Source: JABMMZ01 sp040403495 | Lineage (GTDB): Bacteria; Bacteroidota; Bacteroidia; NS11-12g; UBA955 | NCBI GenBank assembly: GCA_040403495.1 | Contig: JBBAKM010000008.1 | Span: 37,272 to 101,271, forward strand | Direction of reading: 5' to 3' | Length of the DNA: 64,000 nucleotides | Shown: positions 27,296 through 37,032 of the stretch, one piece after another | How positions within the stretch are numbered: the first letter of the stretch is position 1 | Layout of the letters: each line of letters opens with the position of its first letter | The notes under the pieces: model-generated | Database searches by the model: none | Told to the model about the DNA's origin: nothing | What the model saw: the letters and a program-made list of their open reading frames with translations, nothing else | Position numbers and translations under genes: made by a program

Positions 27296-28807
27296 TTATC
27301 TTAATTTACCTTTCCCGATTCCATTAGATGGGAGAGATCTGTTTCTTTTTTTGCTGTTACCAATTGGTGAACCAACTCTGTGCATTGCACATCTAAAACC
27401 AATGGTAGAAGTAGATAAGTTTTCATCTAAGTAACGTCTTGTACCTGGGCTCATCCAGTAAGCTCTGTCATTCCAAGAACCACCTTTGAAAACTCTTGCT
27501 TTGTCGTTGATTAATGTTGTAACACCATATTCATATACTTGCTCATCATTTTGATATAAAGTAGCGTCTTTGTAACCTATGTTGTCAGATACTTTATAGT
27601 TTCTACGGTTGATGTTTTCTTCTTCAGTTACTTTAACGAATATTAAACGACCTAATGAATCTTTTTCTTCAATTTCACCATATTGGTCTAATTTTACTTT
27701 AGTGAAAACGTTACCACGGAATGCATTGAAATCATCAACATCTTCGAAAGACAAAGGACGATAAACATCCATTACCCATTCAGATACGTTACCAGCTAAG
27801 TTGTAAATTCCGTAATCATTTGGCCAATAAGCATCAACAGGAGTAGTAATAACACCGGCATCGTTCAACTGGCTCGCAATACCCGCTTGATCCCCTTTGT
27901 CTCTTTTGAAGTTAGCCATAATTTTACCTCTGTCTTTTTCTTTACCATGAGTCATTCTCACTGTTAAGTCATTCCAAGAGTAAACTCTTTTTTCGTCAGT
28001 ATTCTCAAATTGAGAATTACCGATAGCACCTTGTGCTGCATATTCCCACTCAGCCTCTGTAGGTAAGCGGTATTCAGGTAATAAAATACCATCTTTAGTA
28101 CCAACATCTCTACGTCCTTTTTTAGTTCTATAGTCACGTGGCATGCCTTTAAGTTTTTTTCTTGTAGCAGGATTGTATTGGTCAGCTAAGTATGCTTTAG
28201 TATTAAAGTTCTCTTCATCCTTCATTTTGAAATCTTTGTAAGGGTGAATTTTTTCTCTGTCTAAAATCATTTCGTTTACACGGTCTGTTCTCCAAGCAGC
28301 GAAATCGGTAGCTTGTAACCAACTAACACCTACTACAGGATAGTTTTTGTACGCAGGGTGACGGAAATAATATTCTACGTAAGGTTCGTTGAATGCCAAA
28401 CGGCTTCTCCAACACAAAGTATCTGGTAATGCTTTTCTGTAAACTTCAGGATAAGATTCTCCAAATACTCTTTGTAACCAATAAACGTACTCACCGTATT
28501 GTAAGTTAGAAACTTCAGTTTCATCCATATAAAAAGATGGAACCGTTTGTTTTCTTTCGACGTTGTTGTATTCAAACAATACGTCTTGTTCGGTTGAACC
28601 CATTACAAAAGCACCTGCAGGAACTAAAACCAATCCTGGTCCAGTTTCTTGTCCTTTGTATTTGTGGTTTTCAAATCCACCCCATTTACGGCTGTTGTAT
28701 CCAAAGCCAGTTGTTTTTGATTTGTTTTTGTTGGCACAAGAGGGCGTTAATAGCATAATACCTACCATTAATGTCGAAATTGCCAATAAACTTTTCTTTC
28801 TATTCAT
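27296..28807 (-). CDS. gldJ: Gliding motility / T9SS lipoprotein GldJ
   Basis: This 503-residue lipoprotein has lipobox LTPSC (Cys24). It has a formylglycine-generating-enzyme-like (SUMF1) fold: LVPAGAFVMGSTEQD, YRLPTEAEWEYAAQG, YGIYNLAGNVSEWV and ARVFKGGSWNDRAYW. The start of the mature part (TTGFGYNSRKWGGF, YKGQETGPGL) fits GldJ better than GldK. In Flavobacterium, GldJ stabilises the T9SS/gliding apparatus at the outer membrane and lies beside porU and porV. The same neighbourhood is kept here, although a PorP/SprF-like gene intervenes. A promoter sits in the 75 bp upstream gap. Confidence 0.88.
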   Translation of the reverse strand: MNRKKSLLAISTLMVGIMLLTPSCANKNKSKTTGFGYNSRKWGGFENHKYKGQETGPGLVLVPAGAFVMGSTEQDVLFEYNNVERKQTVPSFYMDETEVSNLQYGEYVYWLQRVFGESYPEVYRKALPDTLCWRSRLAFNEPYVEYYFRHPAYKNYPVVGVSWLQATDFAAWRTDRVNEMILDREKIHPYKDFKMKDEENFNTKAYLADQYNPATRKKLKGMPRDYRTKKGRRDVGTKDGILLPEYRLPTEAEWEYAAQGAIGNSQFENTDEKRVYSWNDLTVRMTHGKEKDRGKIMANFKRDKGDQAGIASQLNDAGVITTPVDAYWPNDYGIYNLAGNVSEWVMDVYRPLSFEDVDDFNAFRGNVFTKVKLDQYGEIEEKDSLGRLIFVKVTEEENINRRNYKVSDNIGYKDATLYQNDEQVYEYGVTTLINDKARVFKGGSWNDRAYWMSPGTRRYLDENLSTSTIGFRCAMHRVGSPIGNSKKRNRSLPSNGIGKGKLR

Positions 28808-28844
28808 GTGTGTTAATGTGCGTGTGTTAATATCTTATAAACTG

Positions 28845-28875
28845 CAAAAATGATTAAATATTGTGTATTTCCAAA
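28845..28875 (-). promoter_or_regulatory. Promoter of gldJ
   Basis: On the minus strand TTTG (28872-28875) is followed after exactly 19 bp by CATTTTTG (28845-28852), one mismatch from TAnnTTTG. It lies in the gap between the PorP/SprF-like gene and gldJ, about 37 bp before the ATG. Confidence 0.6.
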
Positions 28876-28881
28876 ATTTAA

Positions 28882-29871
28882 TTAAAAATCAGGACATCTT
28901 AATGGTTTGAAACGAACTGGTCTGTTTCTTAAACACCAATCCACAGTTGCGCTAACCTCATGACTTCCAGGAGCTGCTGCTCTTGCTGATGAAACTGTGA
29001 TGTCATAACTGTATCCAAATTTAAACCTGTCTTTTCTAAATCCTAACAATACCATTATGGCGTCTGAGTTACCAAATGTTCCTAATGTTTGTCTGTACCA
29101 TAAACCTGTAACAATTGGCCCTTTGTTTACATAAAATCCAAAGTTTAATTGAGTGAAGTTTTGTTGCATCATAAACAACGCATTTGGTGAGAATGTTGCT
29201 TGTGAAATACGTTTGTTATCCAAAGGAATTACAACACCTGAATGGAAGGTATAACGTCTTGGAACAATACCGTCATTGTTGCTATAGAATGATTGAACTG
29301 GTTGTGTAATGTTGTGTATGGCAAATCCAGCATAAAATCTTTCTGAATAAGCAAGAAATCCTGCACCAAAATTAGGGAATACAACACTATTACTTGCGGT
29401 TGGTTCTTGTGTTAAATTAATAAAACCTCTTGTTGGGTCGATTTGATCACCAAATCTTAACTTGGTATGGTCAATGGCTTTTTGAACAAATGAAGCTTGT
29501 AAACCTGCTCTCAAAAAGAAATATTTATTGATAGGTAAAACATAAGAATAAACACCACTTACTGATGTCGTCGTTAACTGACCAGCACCTGCTCTGTCAT
29601 AAGTTGCCATTAATCCAATACCGCCACCAATTTTATCATAATGTTGGTCGTAACTTGCATTGAAAGTTCTAAATGTGCCAGGTAAACTTGGCCATTGATT
29701 TCTGTAGTTGATAGACATTCTACCTGCTGAATTTCTTCCACAAAATGCAGTCCCTGCCATAGCTGGGTTGGTGTAAACTGGCGCTGCATAGAATTGAGAA
29801 AATTCAGGGTCTTGAGCTCTAGCTGTTGTGAAAACAGCACAGATCATAACTAAAACGTAAATTTTTTTCAT
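28882..29871 (-). CDS. PorP/SprF family type IX secretion outer-membrane protein
   Basis: I start it at the ATG at 29871 (329 residues), which gives signal peptide MKKIYVLVMICAVFTTARAQ followed by the family's hallmark DPEFSQFYAAPVYTNPAMAG. The rest is a beta-barrel with typical segments (YRNQWPSLPGTFRTFNASYD, FGYSYDITVS). PorP/SprF proteins are outer-membrane proteins that help secrete or anchor specific T9SS cargo, and many genomes have several. Lying upstream of gldJ is unusual compared with sprB-sprF or porP-porKLMN linkage. It is divergent from porU. Confidence 0.9.
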   Translation of the reverse strand: MKKIYVLVMICAVFTTARAQDPEFSQFYAAPVYTNPAMAGTAFCGRNSAGRMSINYRNQWPSLPGTFRTFNASYDQHYDKIGGGIGLMATYDRAGAGQLTTTSVSGVYSYVLPINKYFFLRAGLQASFVQKAIDHTKLRFGDQIDPTRGFINLTQEPTASNSVVFPNFGAGFLAYSERFYAGFAIHNITQPVQSFYSNNDGIVPRRYTFHSGVVIPLDNKRISQATFSPNALFMMQQNFTQLNFGFYVNKGPIVTGLWYRQTLGTFGNSDAIMVLLGFRKDRFKFGYSYDITVSSARAAAPGSHEVSATVDWCLRNRPVRFKPLRCPDF

Positions 29872-29983
29872 TTTCCTTTGATGTATAAACGGATACCTCA
29901 CAAAGATATTGTCATTTTTTTGTAATTTCATATTTTTTTTATAATTTTTTTAATACTGTTGCGTTTCAGTGGGTAATTATACT

Positions 29984-29991
29984 TAATTTTG
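29984..29991 (+). promoter_or_regulatory. Promoter -7 element of porU
   Basis: TAATTTTG matches TAnnTTTG exactly, 10 bp before the ATG, so the leader would be very short. A TTG at 29959-29961 lies 22 bp upstream as a possible -33 box. Confidence 0.55.
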
Positions 29992-30001
29992 TATTCATTT
30001 T

Positions 30002-33000
30002 ATGTTTAAATATATCGGTTTTACTTCTGTTTTGTCATTATTACTTTATAACACCGTTTTAGCTCAAAACGTTGCTTTAATACCCCAAAAATCCATTGTT
30101 TGGGATTTTTCTGTAGACCATAATACCCCAATTGTCAAGAATTTCACCCTGTCGGAGTCTCTTTTTGGTTCCGTTTTTTTGCCCTCTATTACCGAAAATT
30201 TCCCCTCTGAATATTATACCCAAATTGAAATTCAAAACCCGGTTTTTGAAAAATTAATTGGTTTCGAGTCTTTTAAAAATAAAATAAAACCTCTTCTTTC
30301 TGCTGATGTTAAAATTAAACAATATCACACTTATGAAGGGTCACAATTGTTTGCAGCCTATACTCTAAGCCCTTTTGTGTTGAAAAATGGCGAGGTGCAT
30401 TGCTTAAAATCCTATGAATTAGTCGTTAACAATACCAGAAAGATAGAAAAAGCAACTGCTAATTCAACGACTAAAAGAAGAACTACTAGTACGGTTTTGG
30501 CAACAGGAAAGTGGCTTAAATTTAGTGTTGTTCAAGATGGTATTTATAAATTAACGAAAAGTGATTTGAAAGCCGCAGGATTAGACATTGAATCTATCAA
30601 TCCAAGAACAATAAAAATATACGGTCACCAAGGAGGAACGTTGCCCGAAGACAATGCCGCTCCTAGGTTTGAAGATCTGCCCGAAAATGCGATTCAAATT
30701 ATAGGTGAAGGGGATGGCGTATTTAATGATGAAGATTATATTCTGTTGTATGTTCAAGGTCCTCATAAATGGAAGTATAATTTCCAAAAACAAAGATATG
30801 AACACCAAATGAATTACTATTCTGATAAAACATTTTTCTTTTTAACCTACGGAGGTAGTTCTGGAAAACGAATGACTACAAGGTCGAATGGAAGTTCTCT
30901 TGTTCCGGAAAAAGTGTTTAATTGGTTTGATTACCACATGTTTCACGATGATGAGAAAGAAAATTTTTGTAATGAAGGTAGAATTTGGTTGGGAGAAAGG
31001 TTCGATCAACAGACTTCATATACTTTCAATCAAAGGTTGGCCAATATTACAACGGATAAAGAGGTAAGTGTCTATTTTGAAGCAGGAGCAGTTTCTCCAA
31101 CTTTAAGCCAAATGAACCTTCAAATAAATGGAAATGTGGTAACAACGATGTTCTTTCAAGAACTTGGTTCTAAATACAATTGTTTTACTGACGGTGGAAT
31201 AAGAAGCGGTTCTGTTGCTACATCATCACCCGATGTTCAGCTACGCTTTACATACAATAAACCGAACAGCAGTTCGAGAGCTTGGTTAAATTATTATGAA
31301 TTACATGGGTCACGATTGCTTGCTAAGGAAGAAAATTTTATGCCTTTTAGTAATCTCCAAGCACTTCAACACGGAACGGTAGAATACAGATTGCAAAATC
31401 TCACTTCAAATTCAGTGGTTTTTGATGTTACTAATCCTGTTGAGCCACAGATACAATCTTTGTTTACAGACAATGGTGCATCTGTATTTAGAGACAATAA
31501 TTCTTTTGTGCTAAAAGAATATGTGTTATTTAATGGAGATTTCTTAAAACCTGAATTTGTTGAAGAGGTGCCTAATCAGAATTTACATGGAACAGGTATC
31601 GTTCAGTATATTATTATTGCCCCTGACGCTTTTAAGGATGCAGCAAATAAACTAGCGGATTATCACCGATTGAAATCAAATTTGCAAGTTTTGGTGGTTA
31701 GCCCCCAATTAATCTACAATGAATTTTCTAGCGGTTCTCAGGATATAAGTGCCATTCGCGATTTTCTAAAATTGATTTATGATGGCAACAATAATCCAGT
31801 TAATCAACTAAAATATGTGTTATTATTAGGCGATGCAAGTTTTGATTACAAAGACAGAATTTCAGGTAATACTAATTTTGTGCCTACTTATGAGTCGGAA
31901 CCTAAGTGGAATATTCCAATGTCATTTAACAATGGATATTATTGTTCTGATGATTTTTTTGGATATTTGGATTCTACCGACGGATTATGGATAAATGAAC
32001 AAAAGCTTGAAGTGGTTGTGTCTCGCATGCCAGTCTCTAGCCCAACAGAGGCGATGGATATGGTAGATAAAGTAATCCATTATAAAAGTGAAGCAACTTT
32101 GGGGAATTGGAGAACCAATGCTACGCTTTGTGCCGATGATGCTGATGCCAGTTGGGAGGTGATGTTCGTTAATGATTTTGAAAATATCAGCGAATTTTTA
32201 GACACTACTGTAAAAAACTTAAATGTTAATAAAATTTATTTTGATTCATACAAACAACAAAACTTAAGTGGGTCGCAAAGGTATCCTGAAGTGCAAGACG
32301 CTATCATTAAAGATTTTGAGAATGGGACTTTAATTTTCAATTATGTAGGTCACGGTGGTGAACAATATTTAGCTTCAGAAAAAGTGATTGATATTCCCTT
32401 GATTAATGGTTTAAAAAACTTAAATACTTTGCCTGTTATTTTTACAGCAACTTGCGAGTTTAGCCGTTTTGATGATGCCCGAAGAAAAAGTGCAGGTGAA
32501 TATATGTACACCAATCCCGAGGGAGGCGCAATAGCTATGTACACAACTACTCGACTTGTTTATGCAGGTGATAATGCCTCTTTAACATATTTTTTCTGGA
32601 CCAATTGTGCTTATGTTAAAATAGGAGGGAAGTGGCCAACATTAGGAGAGATTCACAAAAAACTCAAAAACAGACCGAACCCTTCTTCTAATGACCGAAT
32701 GTTCACGCTGTTTGGTGATCCTGCCATTACAATGAATTATCCTGAATCAATCATTGTTATTGACAGTGTAAATGGACAATCGGTGGTAAACTCTAACGAT
32801 ACAATGAAAGCTTTGAGTAAAATGAATTTTGCAGGACATGTTGAAGATGTCTTTGGTGCGCCGCTCAATAATTTTCAAGGGAAAATAAACTCAGTGTTTT
32901 TTGATAAGAAATCTCGTTTTTTAACTTTAGCGAACGACAATGTTCCTTCAACAGTATTGCCTTTTAATTTGTATTCTAATGTTTTGTTTAAAGGGGTTAA

Positions 33001-33835
33001 TTCTATCAATAATGGAAAATTTAATATTCGCTTTATTGTACCTAAGGATATCAATTATAACTATGGGTTTGGTAAAATTAGTTTGTATGGTGCCGACAAT
33101 CAAACAGATGCGTGGGGGCATTATGATAAAATACTTATAGGAGGAACCAATCCAAATGCATTGGCAGATGAAAAAGGGCCTGAATTGGAAATAGCGGTTG
33201 ATGATTATTCTTTTGTAAGTGGTGGTGTAACTGGTCAAACCCCTGTATTATTAGCTCGACTTTTTGATGACAACGGTATTAATACTTCCGGTAATGGAAT
33301 TGGCAGAGATATTTTGGCTATTATTGACAAAGGGACTGCGCAAGAAAAAAGGTACATATTAAACTCTTTTTACAAATCTGACCTAAACAGTTATACGAAT
33401 GGTTCTGTTGAGTTTAAACTCAATGGAATAAGTCCCGGAAGGCATACTTATACGTTAAAAGCATGGGATGTTTACAATAATTCAAATGAGCAAACACTTG
33501 AATTTGTGGTAAAAAACAAGGATGAATTTGTGATTGAAAATCTATTAAATTATCCCAACCCGTTTAACAATCGTACGGTTTTTCACTTCGACCACAATCA
33601 AAGTGGAGAAACTTTAGATATTGATATTACCATCATGACCATTACGGGTAAAGTTGTAAAAACAATCAGTGAAACAGTCGTATCAGCAAATGCCCATATT
33701 ACAGACATAGAGTGGAATGGGCGAGATGATTATGAAGACAAATTATCAAAAGGGGTTTATATTTACAAGGTAAATGTGAGAAGCTCCAACGGAAAAAAAG
33801 TTGAAAAAATTGAAAAGTTGGTCATTTTAAACTAA
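30002..33835 (+). CDS. porU: T9SS sortase-like C-terminal signal peptidase PorU
   Basis: This 1277-residue protein has a signal peptide (MFKYIGFTSVLSLLLYNTVLAQ) and a gingipain-type peptidase C25 domain in the middle. The catalytic His is in VGHGGEQY (His784) and the catalytic Cys in TATCEFSRF (Cys818). An upstream segment VLLLGDASFDYKD is also characteristic. The C-terminus (FNNRTVFHFD, IMTITGKVVKTI, LSKGVYIYKV) is a FlgD/CTD-like beta-sandwich that PorU uses for attachment. PorU cuts the sorting tails of cargo and joins cargo to lipopolysaccharide at the cell surface. It is followed by porV. Confidence 0.93.
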   Translation: MFKYIGFTSVLSLLLYNTVLAQNVALIPQKSIVWDFSVDHNTPIVKNFTLSESLFGSVFLPSITENFPSEYYTQIEIQNPVFEKLIGFESFKNKIKPLLSADVKIKQYHTYEGSQLFAAYTLSPFVLKNGEVHCLKSYELVVNNTRKIEKATANSTTKRRTTSTVLATGKWLKFSVVQDGIYKLTKSDLKAAGLDIESINPRTIKIYGHQGGTLPEDNAAPRFEDLPENAIQIIGEGDGVFNDEDYILLYVQGPHKWKYNFQKQRYEHQMNYYSDKTFFFLTYGGSSGKRMTTRSNGSSLVPEKVFNWFDYHMFHDDEKENFCNEGRIWLGERFDQQTSYTFNQRLANITTDKEVSVYFEAGAVSPTLSQMNLQINGNVVTTMFFQELGSKYNCFTDGGIRSGSVATSSPDVQLRFTYNKPNSSSRAWLNYYELHGSRLLAKEENFMPFSNLQALQHGTVEYRLQNLTSNSVVFDVTNPVEPQIQSLFTDNGASVFRDNNSFVLKEYVLFNGDFLKPEFVEEVPNQNLHGTGIVQYIIIAPDAFKDAANKLADYHRLKSNLQVLVVSPQLIYNEFSSGSQDISAIRDFLKLIYDGNNNPVNQLKYVLLLGDASFDYKDRISGNTNFVPTYESEPKWNIPMSFNNGYYCSDDFFGYLDSTDGLWINEQKLEVVVSRMPVSSPTEAMDMVDKVIHYKSEATLGNWRTNATLCADDADASWEVMFVNDFENISEFLDTTVKNLNVNKIYFDSYKQQNLSGSQRYPEVQDAIIKDFENGTLIFNYVGHGGEQYLASEKVIDIPLINGLKNLNTLPVIFTATCEFSRFDDARRKSAGEYMYTNPEGGAIAMYTTTRLVYAGDNASLTYFFWTNCAYVKIGGKWPTLGEIHKKLKNRPNPSSNDRMFTLFGDPAITMNYPESIIVIDSVNGQSVVNSNDTMKALSKMNFAGHVEDVFGAPLNNFQGKINSVFFDKKSRFLTLANDNVPSTVLPFNLYSNVLFKGVNSINNGKFNIRFIVPKDINYNYGFGKISLYGADNQTDAWGHYDKILIGGTNPNALADEKGPELEIAVDDYSFVSGGVTGQTPVLLARLFDDNGINTSGNGIGRDILAIIDKGTAQEKRYILNSFYKSDLNSYTNGSVEFKLNGISPGRHTYTLKAWDVYNNSNEQTLEFVVKNKDEFVIENLLNYPNPFNNRTVFHFDHNQSGETLDIDITIMTITGKVVKTISETVVSANAHITDIEWNGRDDYEDKLSKGVYIYKVNVRSSNGKKVEKIEKLVILN

Positions 33836-33854
33836 AGAAATTCGAAAATCTACT

Positions 33855-33862
33855 TATATTTG
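33855..33862 (+). promoter_or_regulatory. Promoter -7 element of porV
   Basis: TATATTTG matches TAnnTTTG exactly, 45 bp before the porV ATG in the 72 bp gap after porU, suggesting porV has its own promoter. The -33 box is unclear. Confidence 0.45.
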
Positions 33863-33907
33863 CCGTTTATTGATAATAATTTTACTTAATCAAAGTACAT
33901 ATTTTAC

Positions 33908-35158
33908 ATGTTAAATTTTAATTTTTTAAATACAAAAACAATCATTTGTGTAGGGGTTTTAATGGCCTCATATTCCAATTCTAGTGCTCAAGGTATTAGC
34001 AGAAGTCAATTAGCGGGACAACAAAACGTAATTACCACTGCGGTTCCTTTTTTAACGATAACGCCCGACAGCAGACGTGCAGCGCTTGGTGATGCAGGTG
34101 TGGCTAGTTCACCTGATGCTAACTCTATTTTTTGGAATACAGCTTCATTGGCGTTTGTAGAAGATGAACAAAAATCTGGTCTTTCTATTTCTTATGCCCC
34201 TTGGTTAAGAAGTTTAGTGCCGGGGATTTCTTACAATCAAATTGCGGCTTATGGTAAGGTTTCCAAACGTTCTGTATTGGCTGGTTCATTCAGATTCTTT
34301 AGTTTTGGAGATATTAACTTCACGGATGATGTTGGAAATCCTTTAGGAGTTTTTAATCCAAGTGAATTCGCTATTGACGTTGCTTACGCTTCACAATTGA
34401 GTAAAAATTGGGCGATAGGAACTAATTTAAGATTTATTAATTCAAACCTAGCAGGAACAAGACCATTAAACGGTATTACGCCTAAAGTTGGTAGAAGTGG
34501 TGCAGGTGATTTGTCTGCTATTTACAAAAACAAGATTTTTAAGAAAATTAAAGGAGATGAAAAAAGAATCGATTATTCATTCGGTTTGTCTCTTCAAAAC
34601 TTAGGTGCTAAAATCACTTATTCTGATAGAACTAACCGTGAATTTATTCCAGCGTTAATGAGAATTGGGACAGCTTGGTCTTACGACATAGATGAATATA
34701 ATTCTATCACTGCAATGTTGGATTTTACTAAACTAATGGTGCCAACTCCAGGTATCGTAGTTATTAAAGGATATACAGGCGCAGATTCGTTGGATTTTGA
34801 TAACAATGTATTGTTTGAAAGAACAAGAAATGATGACCCTGTTATTACTGCTGCTATCAACTCATTTGCTGATGCGCCAGGTGGTTTCGCAGAGGAAATG
34901 AAAGAATGGAACTATTCTTTTGGAATAGAATATACCTATGCTAAGCAGTTTATGGTTCGTGCAGGTTACTTCAATGAACCTGAAACCAAAGGAAATAGAA
35001 AGTATGCAACAGCTGGTTTCGGTTTGAAATACAAACTATTTGGTTTGGATGCTGCCTACATTATTCCATTCCAACAGTCGCACCCACTTCAAAATCAATT
35101 GAGATTTACATTGAAGTTTGATTTTGGAGCGTTCAAAGATCCTGACGCTAATAACTAA
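33908..35158 (+). CDS. porV: T9SS outer-membrane shuttle protein PorV
   Basis: This 416-residue protein has a signal peptide of about 28 residues and a FadL-like 14-strand barrel. Typical PorV segments are TAVPFLTITPDSRRAALGDAGVA near the mature start, then SIFWNTASLAFVE, GISYNQIAAYGKV and the barrel end LQNQLRFTLKFDFGAF. PorV takes substrates from the translocon and delivers them to PorU. The gene order porU-porV next to gldJ is conserved in Bacteroidota. It ends 2 bp before a convergent gene. Confidence 0.92.
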   Translation: MLNFNFLNTKTIICVGVLMASYSNSSAQGISRSQLAGQQNVITTAVPFLTITPDSRRAALGDAGVASSPDANSIFWNTASLAFVEDEQKSGLSISYAPWLRSLVPGISYNQIAAYGKVSKRSVLAGSFRFFSFGDINFTDDVGNPLGVFNPSEFAIDVAYASQLSKNWAIGTNLRFINSNLAGTRPLNGITPKVGRSGAGDLSAIYKNKIFKKIKGDEKRIDYSFGLSLQNLGAKITYSDRTNREFIPALMRIGTAWSYDIDEYNSITAMLDFTKLMVPTPGIVVIKGYTGADSLDFDNNVLFERTRNDDPVITAAINSFADAPGGFAEEMKEWNYSFGIEYTYAKQFMVRAGYFNEPETKGNRKYATAGFGLKYKLFGLDAAYIIPFQQSHPLQNQLRFTLKFDFGAFKDPDANN

Positions 35159-35160
35159 TT

Positions 35161-35802
35161 TTAATCGTTTAAGAACGGATTAAATTGTCTTTCATGTCCA
35201 ATATTAGTCATTGGGCCATGACCACTCATAACACTTGTTTTGTCAGGTAAAGTCATCAGTTGTGATTCAATTGACTGAATGAGCGTTTGGTGATTTCCTC
35301 CCGGTAAGTCAGTTCTACCTATGCTTTGATAAAACAAGGCATCTCCAACTATTACAAAATGATTTTCTTCTGAATACAAACTAACACTGCCTGGAGAATG
35401 TCCTGGGGTAAAAAGTACTTTTAATGTGGAGTTGCCAAAGTTGATCGTTTGATTTTCTTTCAAGAATAGTTCAATTTGTGGCGACGGGTCGTAATTCAAT
35501 CCGTAAGATTTGGCTGTAAATAATCCTGAATTTAAAACCTCAATTTCCTTTTCGTGACTTTGCAATTGTAAATTGTACTTATTGACACAATAGTTGTTCC
35601 CGAAAATATGATCGATGTGGCAATGGGTGTTAATAAGCATTACAGGCTTTAGGTTATTACTTGTAATATAAGAGTCTAATTCCATTTGTTCGCTTGCAGA
35701 GTACATGCCTGGGTCAATGATAATACATTCGTTATTGTCATTAATAAGCAAGTAGGTATTCTCTTGAAAAGGATTAAAGGTGAAGGATTTTATTTGAATC
35801 AT
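35161..35802 (-). CDS. Metallo-beta-lactamase fold hydrolase (glyoxalase II-like)
   Basis: This 213-residue protein has the zinc motif THCHIDH, a second ligand in PGHSPGSVSLY, the bridging Asp in VGDALFYQSIGRTDL and a last His in MSGHGPMTNIGHE. The short length, without the substrate-binding C-terminal domain of classical GloB, matches YcbL-type hydrolases that cleave hydroxyacyl-thiol conjugates. It is a cytoplasmic single gene. Confidence 0.87.
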   Translation of the reverse strand: MIQIKSFTFNPFQENTYLLINDNNECIIIDPGMYSASEQMELDSYITSNNLKPVMLINTHCHIDHIFGNNYCVNKYNLQLQSHEKEIEVLNSGLFTAKSYGLNYDPSPQIELFLKENQTINFGNSTLKVLFTPGHSPGSVSLYSEENHFVIVGDALFYQSIGRTDLPGGNHQTLIQSIESQLMTLPDKTSVMSGHGPMTNIGHERQFNPFLND

Positions 35803-35907
35803 AATGCTAGTGCAATAATCGAAAAATTAAACAAATTAATAATGAACTAATTAAAAATAAAACACAAGAAACTGATCGATTAACGAATTAAGTAAGTTTA
35901 TTTTTTT

Positions 35908-35915
35908 TACCTTTG
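35908..35915 (+). promoter_or_regulatory. Promoter -7 element of the desaturase gene
   Basis: TACCTTTG matches TAnnTTTG exactly, 19 bp before the ATG at 35935. No clear -33 box. Confidence 0.55.
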
Positions 35916-35934
35916 CAAAAAAATGATTTAATAA

Positions 35935-37032
35935 ATGCCACAAATTTCGTTTGCAACAGACAAAAGACAGTTTCATATTGAACTTAACGACCGTGTTAAA
36001 CAATATTTTAAAGACAATAACTTGAGTCAAAGAGGGACATTTAAATTGTATTTCAAAACAGCTTTTATATATACTGTTGTTTTTGCTTTGTATTATTTAT
36101 TGGTATTTAATCAACCGATGTCAACGGCTTTAAACTTTTTGTTATTGGCCTTGTTTGGGACTTTTCTAGCATTTGTTGGTTTTAATATTATGCACGATTC
36201 ATGTCACGGGGCATTTTCAAACAACAGTAAAGTTAACGATTTCTTTGGATATAGTTTGAATTTTTTGGGAGCAGAAAGTCATTATTGGAGAACCAAACAC
36301 AATGTGCTTCATCACACTTATACCAATGTAGATGGCGTTGATGACGATATTTTTAAACCACCTTTTTTAAGAATGTCGCCAAATCAGCCTTACAACCGTT
36401 TGCACAAAAATCAACACAAATACATGTTGTTGCTTTATGGTGTTTCTACTTTGTTTTGGGTGTTTTTTATGGATTTTAGTAAGTATTTTACCAATAAAGT
36501 TCACACGTCTGCATTGCCGCCTAAAACCATGAAAAATCACATTACCTTTTGGTTAACCAAGCTTTTTTATGTTGGGTTTTACATTGTAGTGCCAATTATG
36601 ATGGTAGGATTTAGTAAGTTTATTGTGGGCTATTTGTTTTACAACTTTGTTATGGGTATTGTTTTGTCGGTAGTGTTCCAATTGGCCCACGTTGTTGAAG
36701 GAGCTGAATATGCAGACGCGCAGGAAACAGGTGTATTGAAAATCGAAGAAGATTGGGCTGTTTACCAACTAAAAACCACCTTTGACTTTTGTACTGATAA
36801 TAAGTTTTTAACTTGGGCATTGGGAGGACTTAATTTTCAGGTTGAGCACCATTTGTTTCCTAAAGTAAGTCATGTGCATTACCCAGCCATAAGAAAGATA
36901 GTAAAAGAAGTGGCAGCCAAGTACAATGTAAAACACAATGAGTTTTATACATTTAGAGAGGCTGTTAAGTCACACTTTAATATGATGGAGCAATTGGGTC
37001 AACTTTCTACGGTGAAAGCCAAAGCAGCTTAA
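35935..37032 (+). CDS. Membrane fatty acid desaturase (acyl-lipid/acyl-CoA type)
   Basis: This 365-residue protein has the three iron-binding histidine boxes: HDSCH at 87-91, HNVLHH at 122-127 and QVEHHLFP around 303-309. Four hydrophobic segments are interleaved. The variant third box QXXHH is the front-end/linoleoyl-type pattern. The reaction is oxygen-dependent introduction of a double bond in a membrane fatty acyl chain. It needs an electron donor encoded elsewhere; no cytochrome b5 domain is fused. It abuts the convergent SDR gene with no spacer. Confidence 0.92.
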   Translation: MPQISFATDKRQFHIELNDRVKQYFKDNNLSQRGTFKLYFKTAFIYTVVFALYYLLVFNQPMSTALNFLLLALFGTFLAFVGFNIMHDSCHGAFSNNSKVNDFFGYSLNFLGAESHYWRTKHNVLHHTYTNVDGVDDDIFKPPFLRMSPNQPYNRLHKNQHKYMLLLYGVSTLFWVFFMDFSKYFTNKVHTSALPPKTMKNHITFWLTKLFYVGFYIVVPIMMVGFSKFIVGYLFYNFVMGIVLSVVFQLAHVVEGAEYADAQETGVLKIEEDWAVYQLKTTFDFCTDNKFLTWALGGLNFQVEHHLFPKVSHVHYPAIRKIVKEVAAKYNVKHNEFYTFREAVKSHFNMMEQLGQLSTVKAKAA

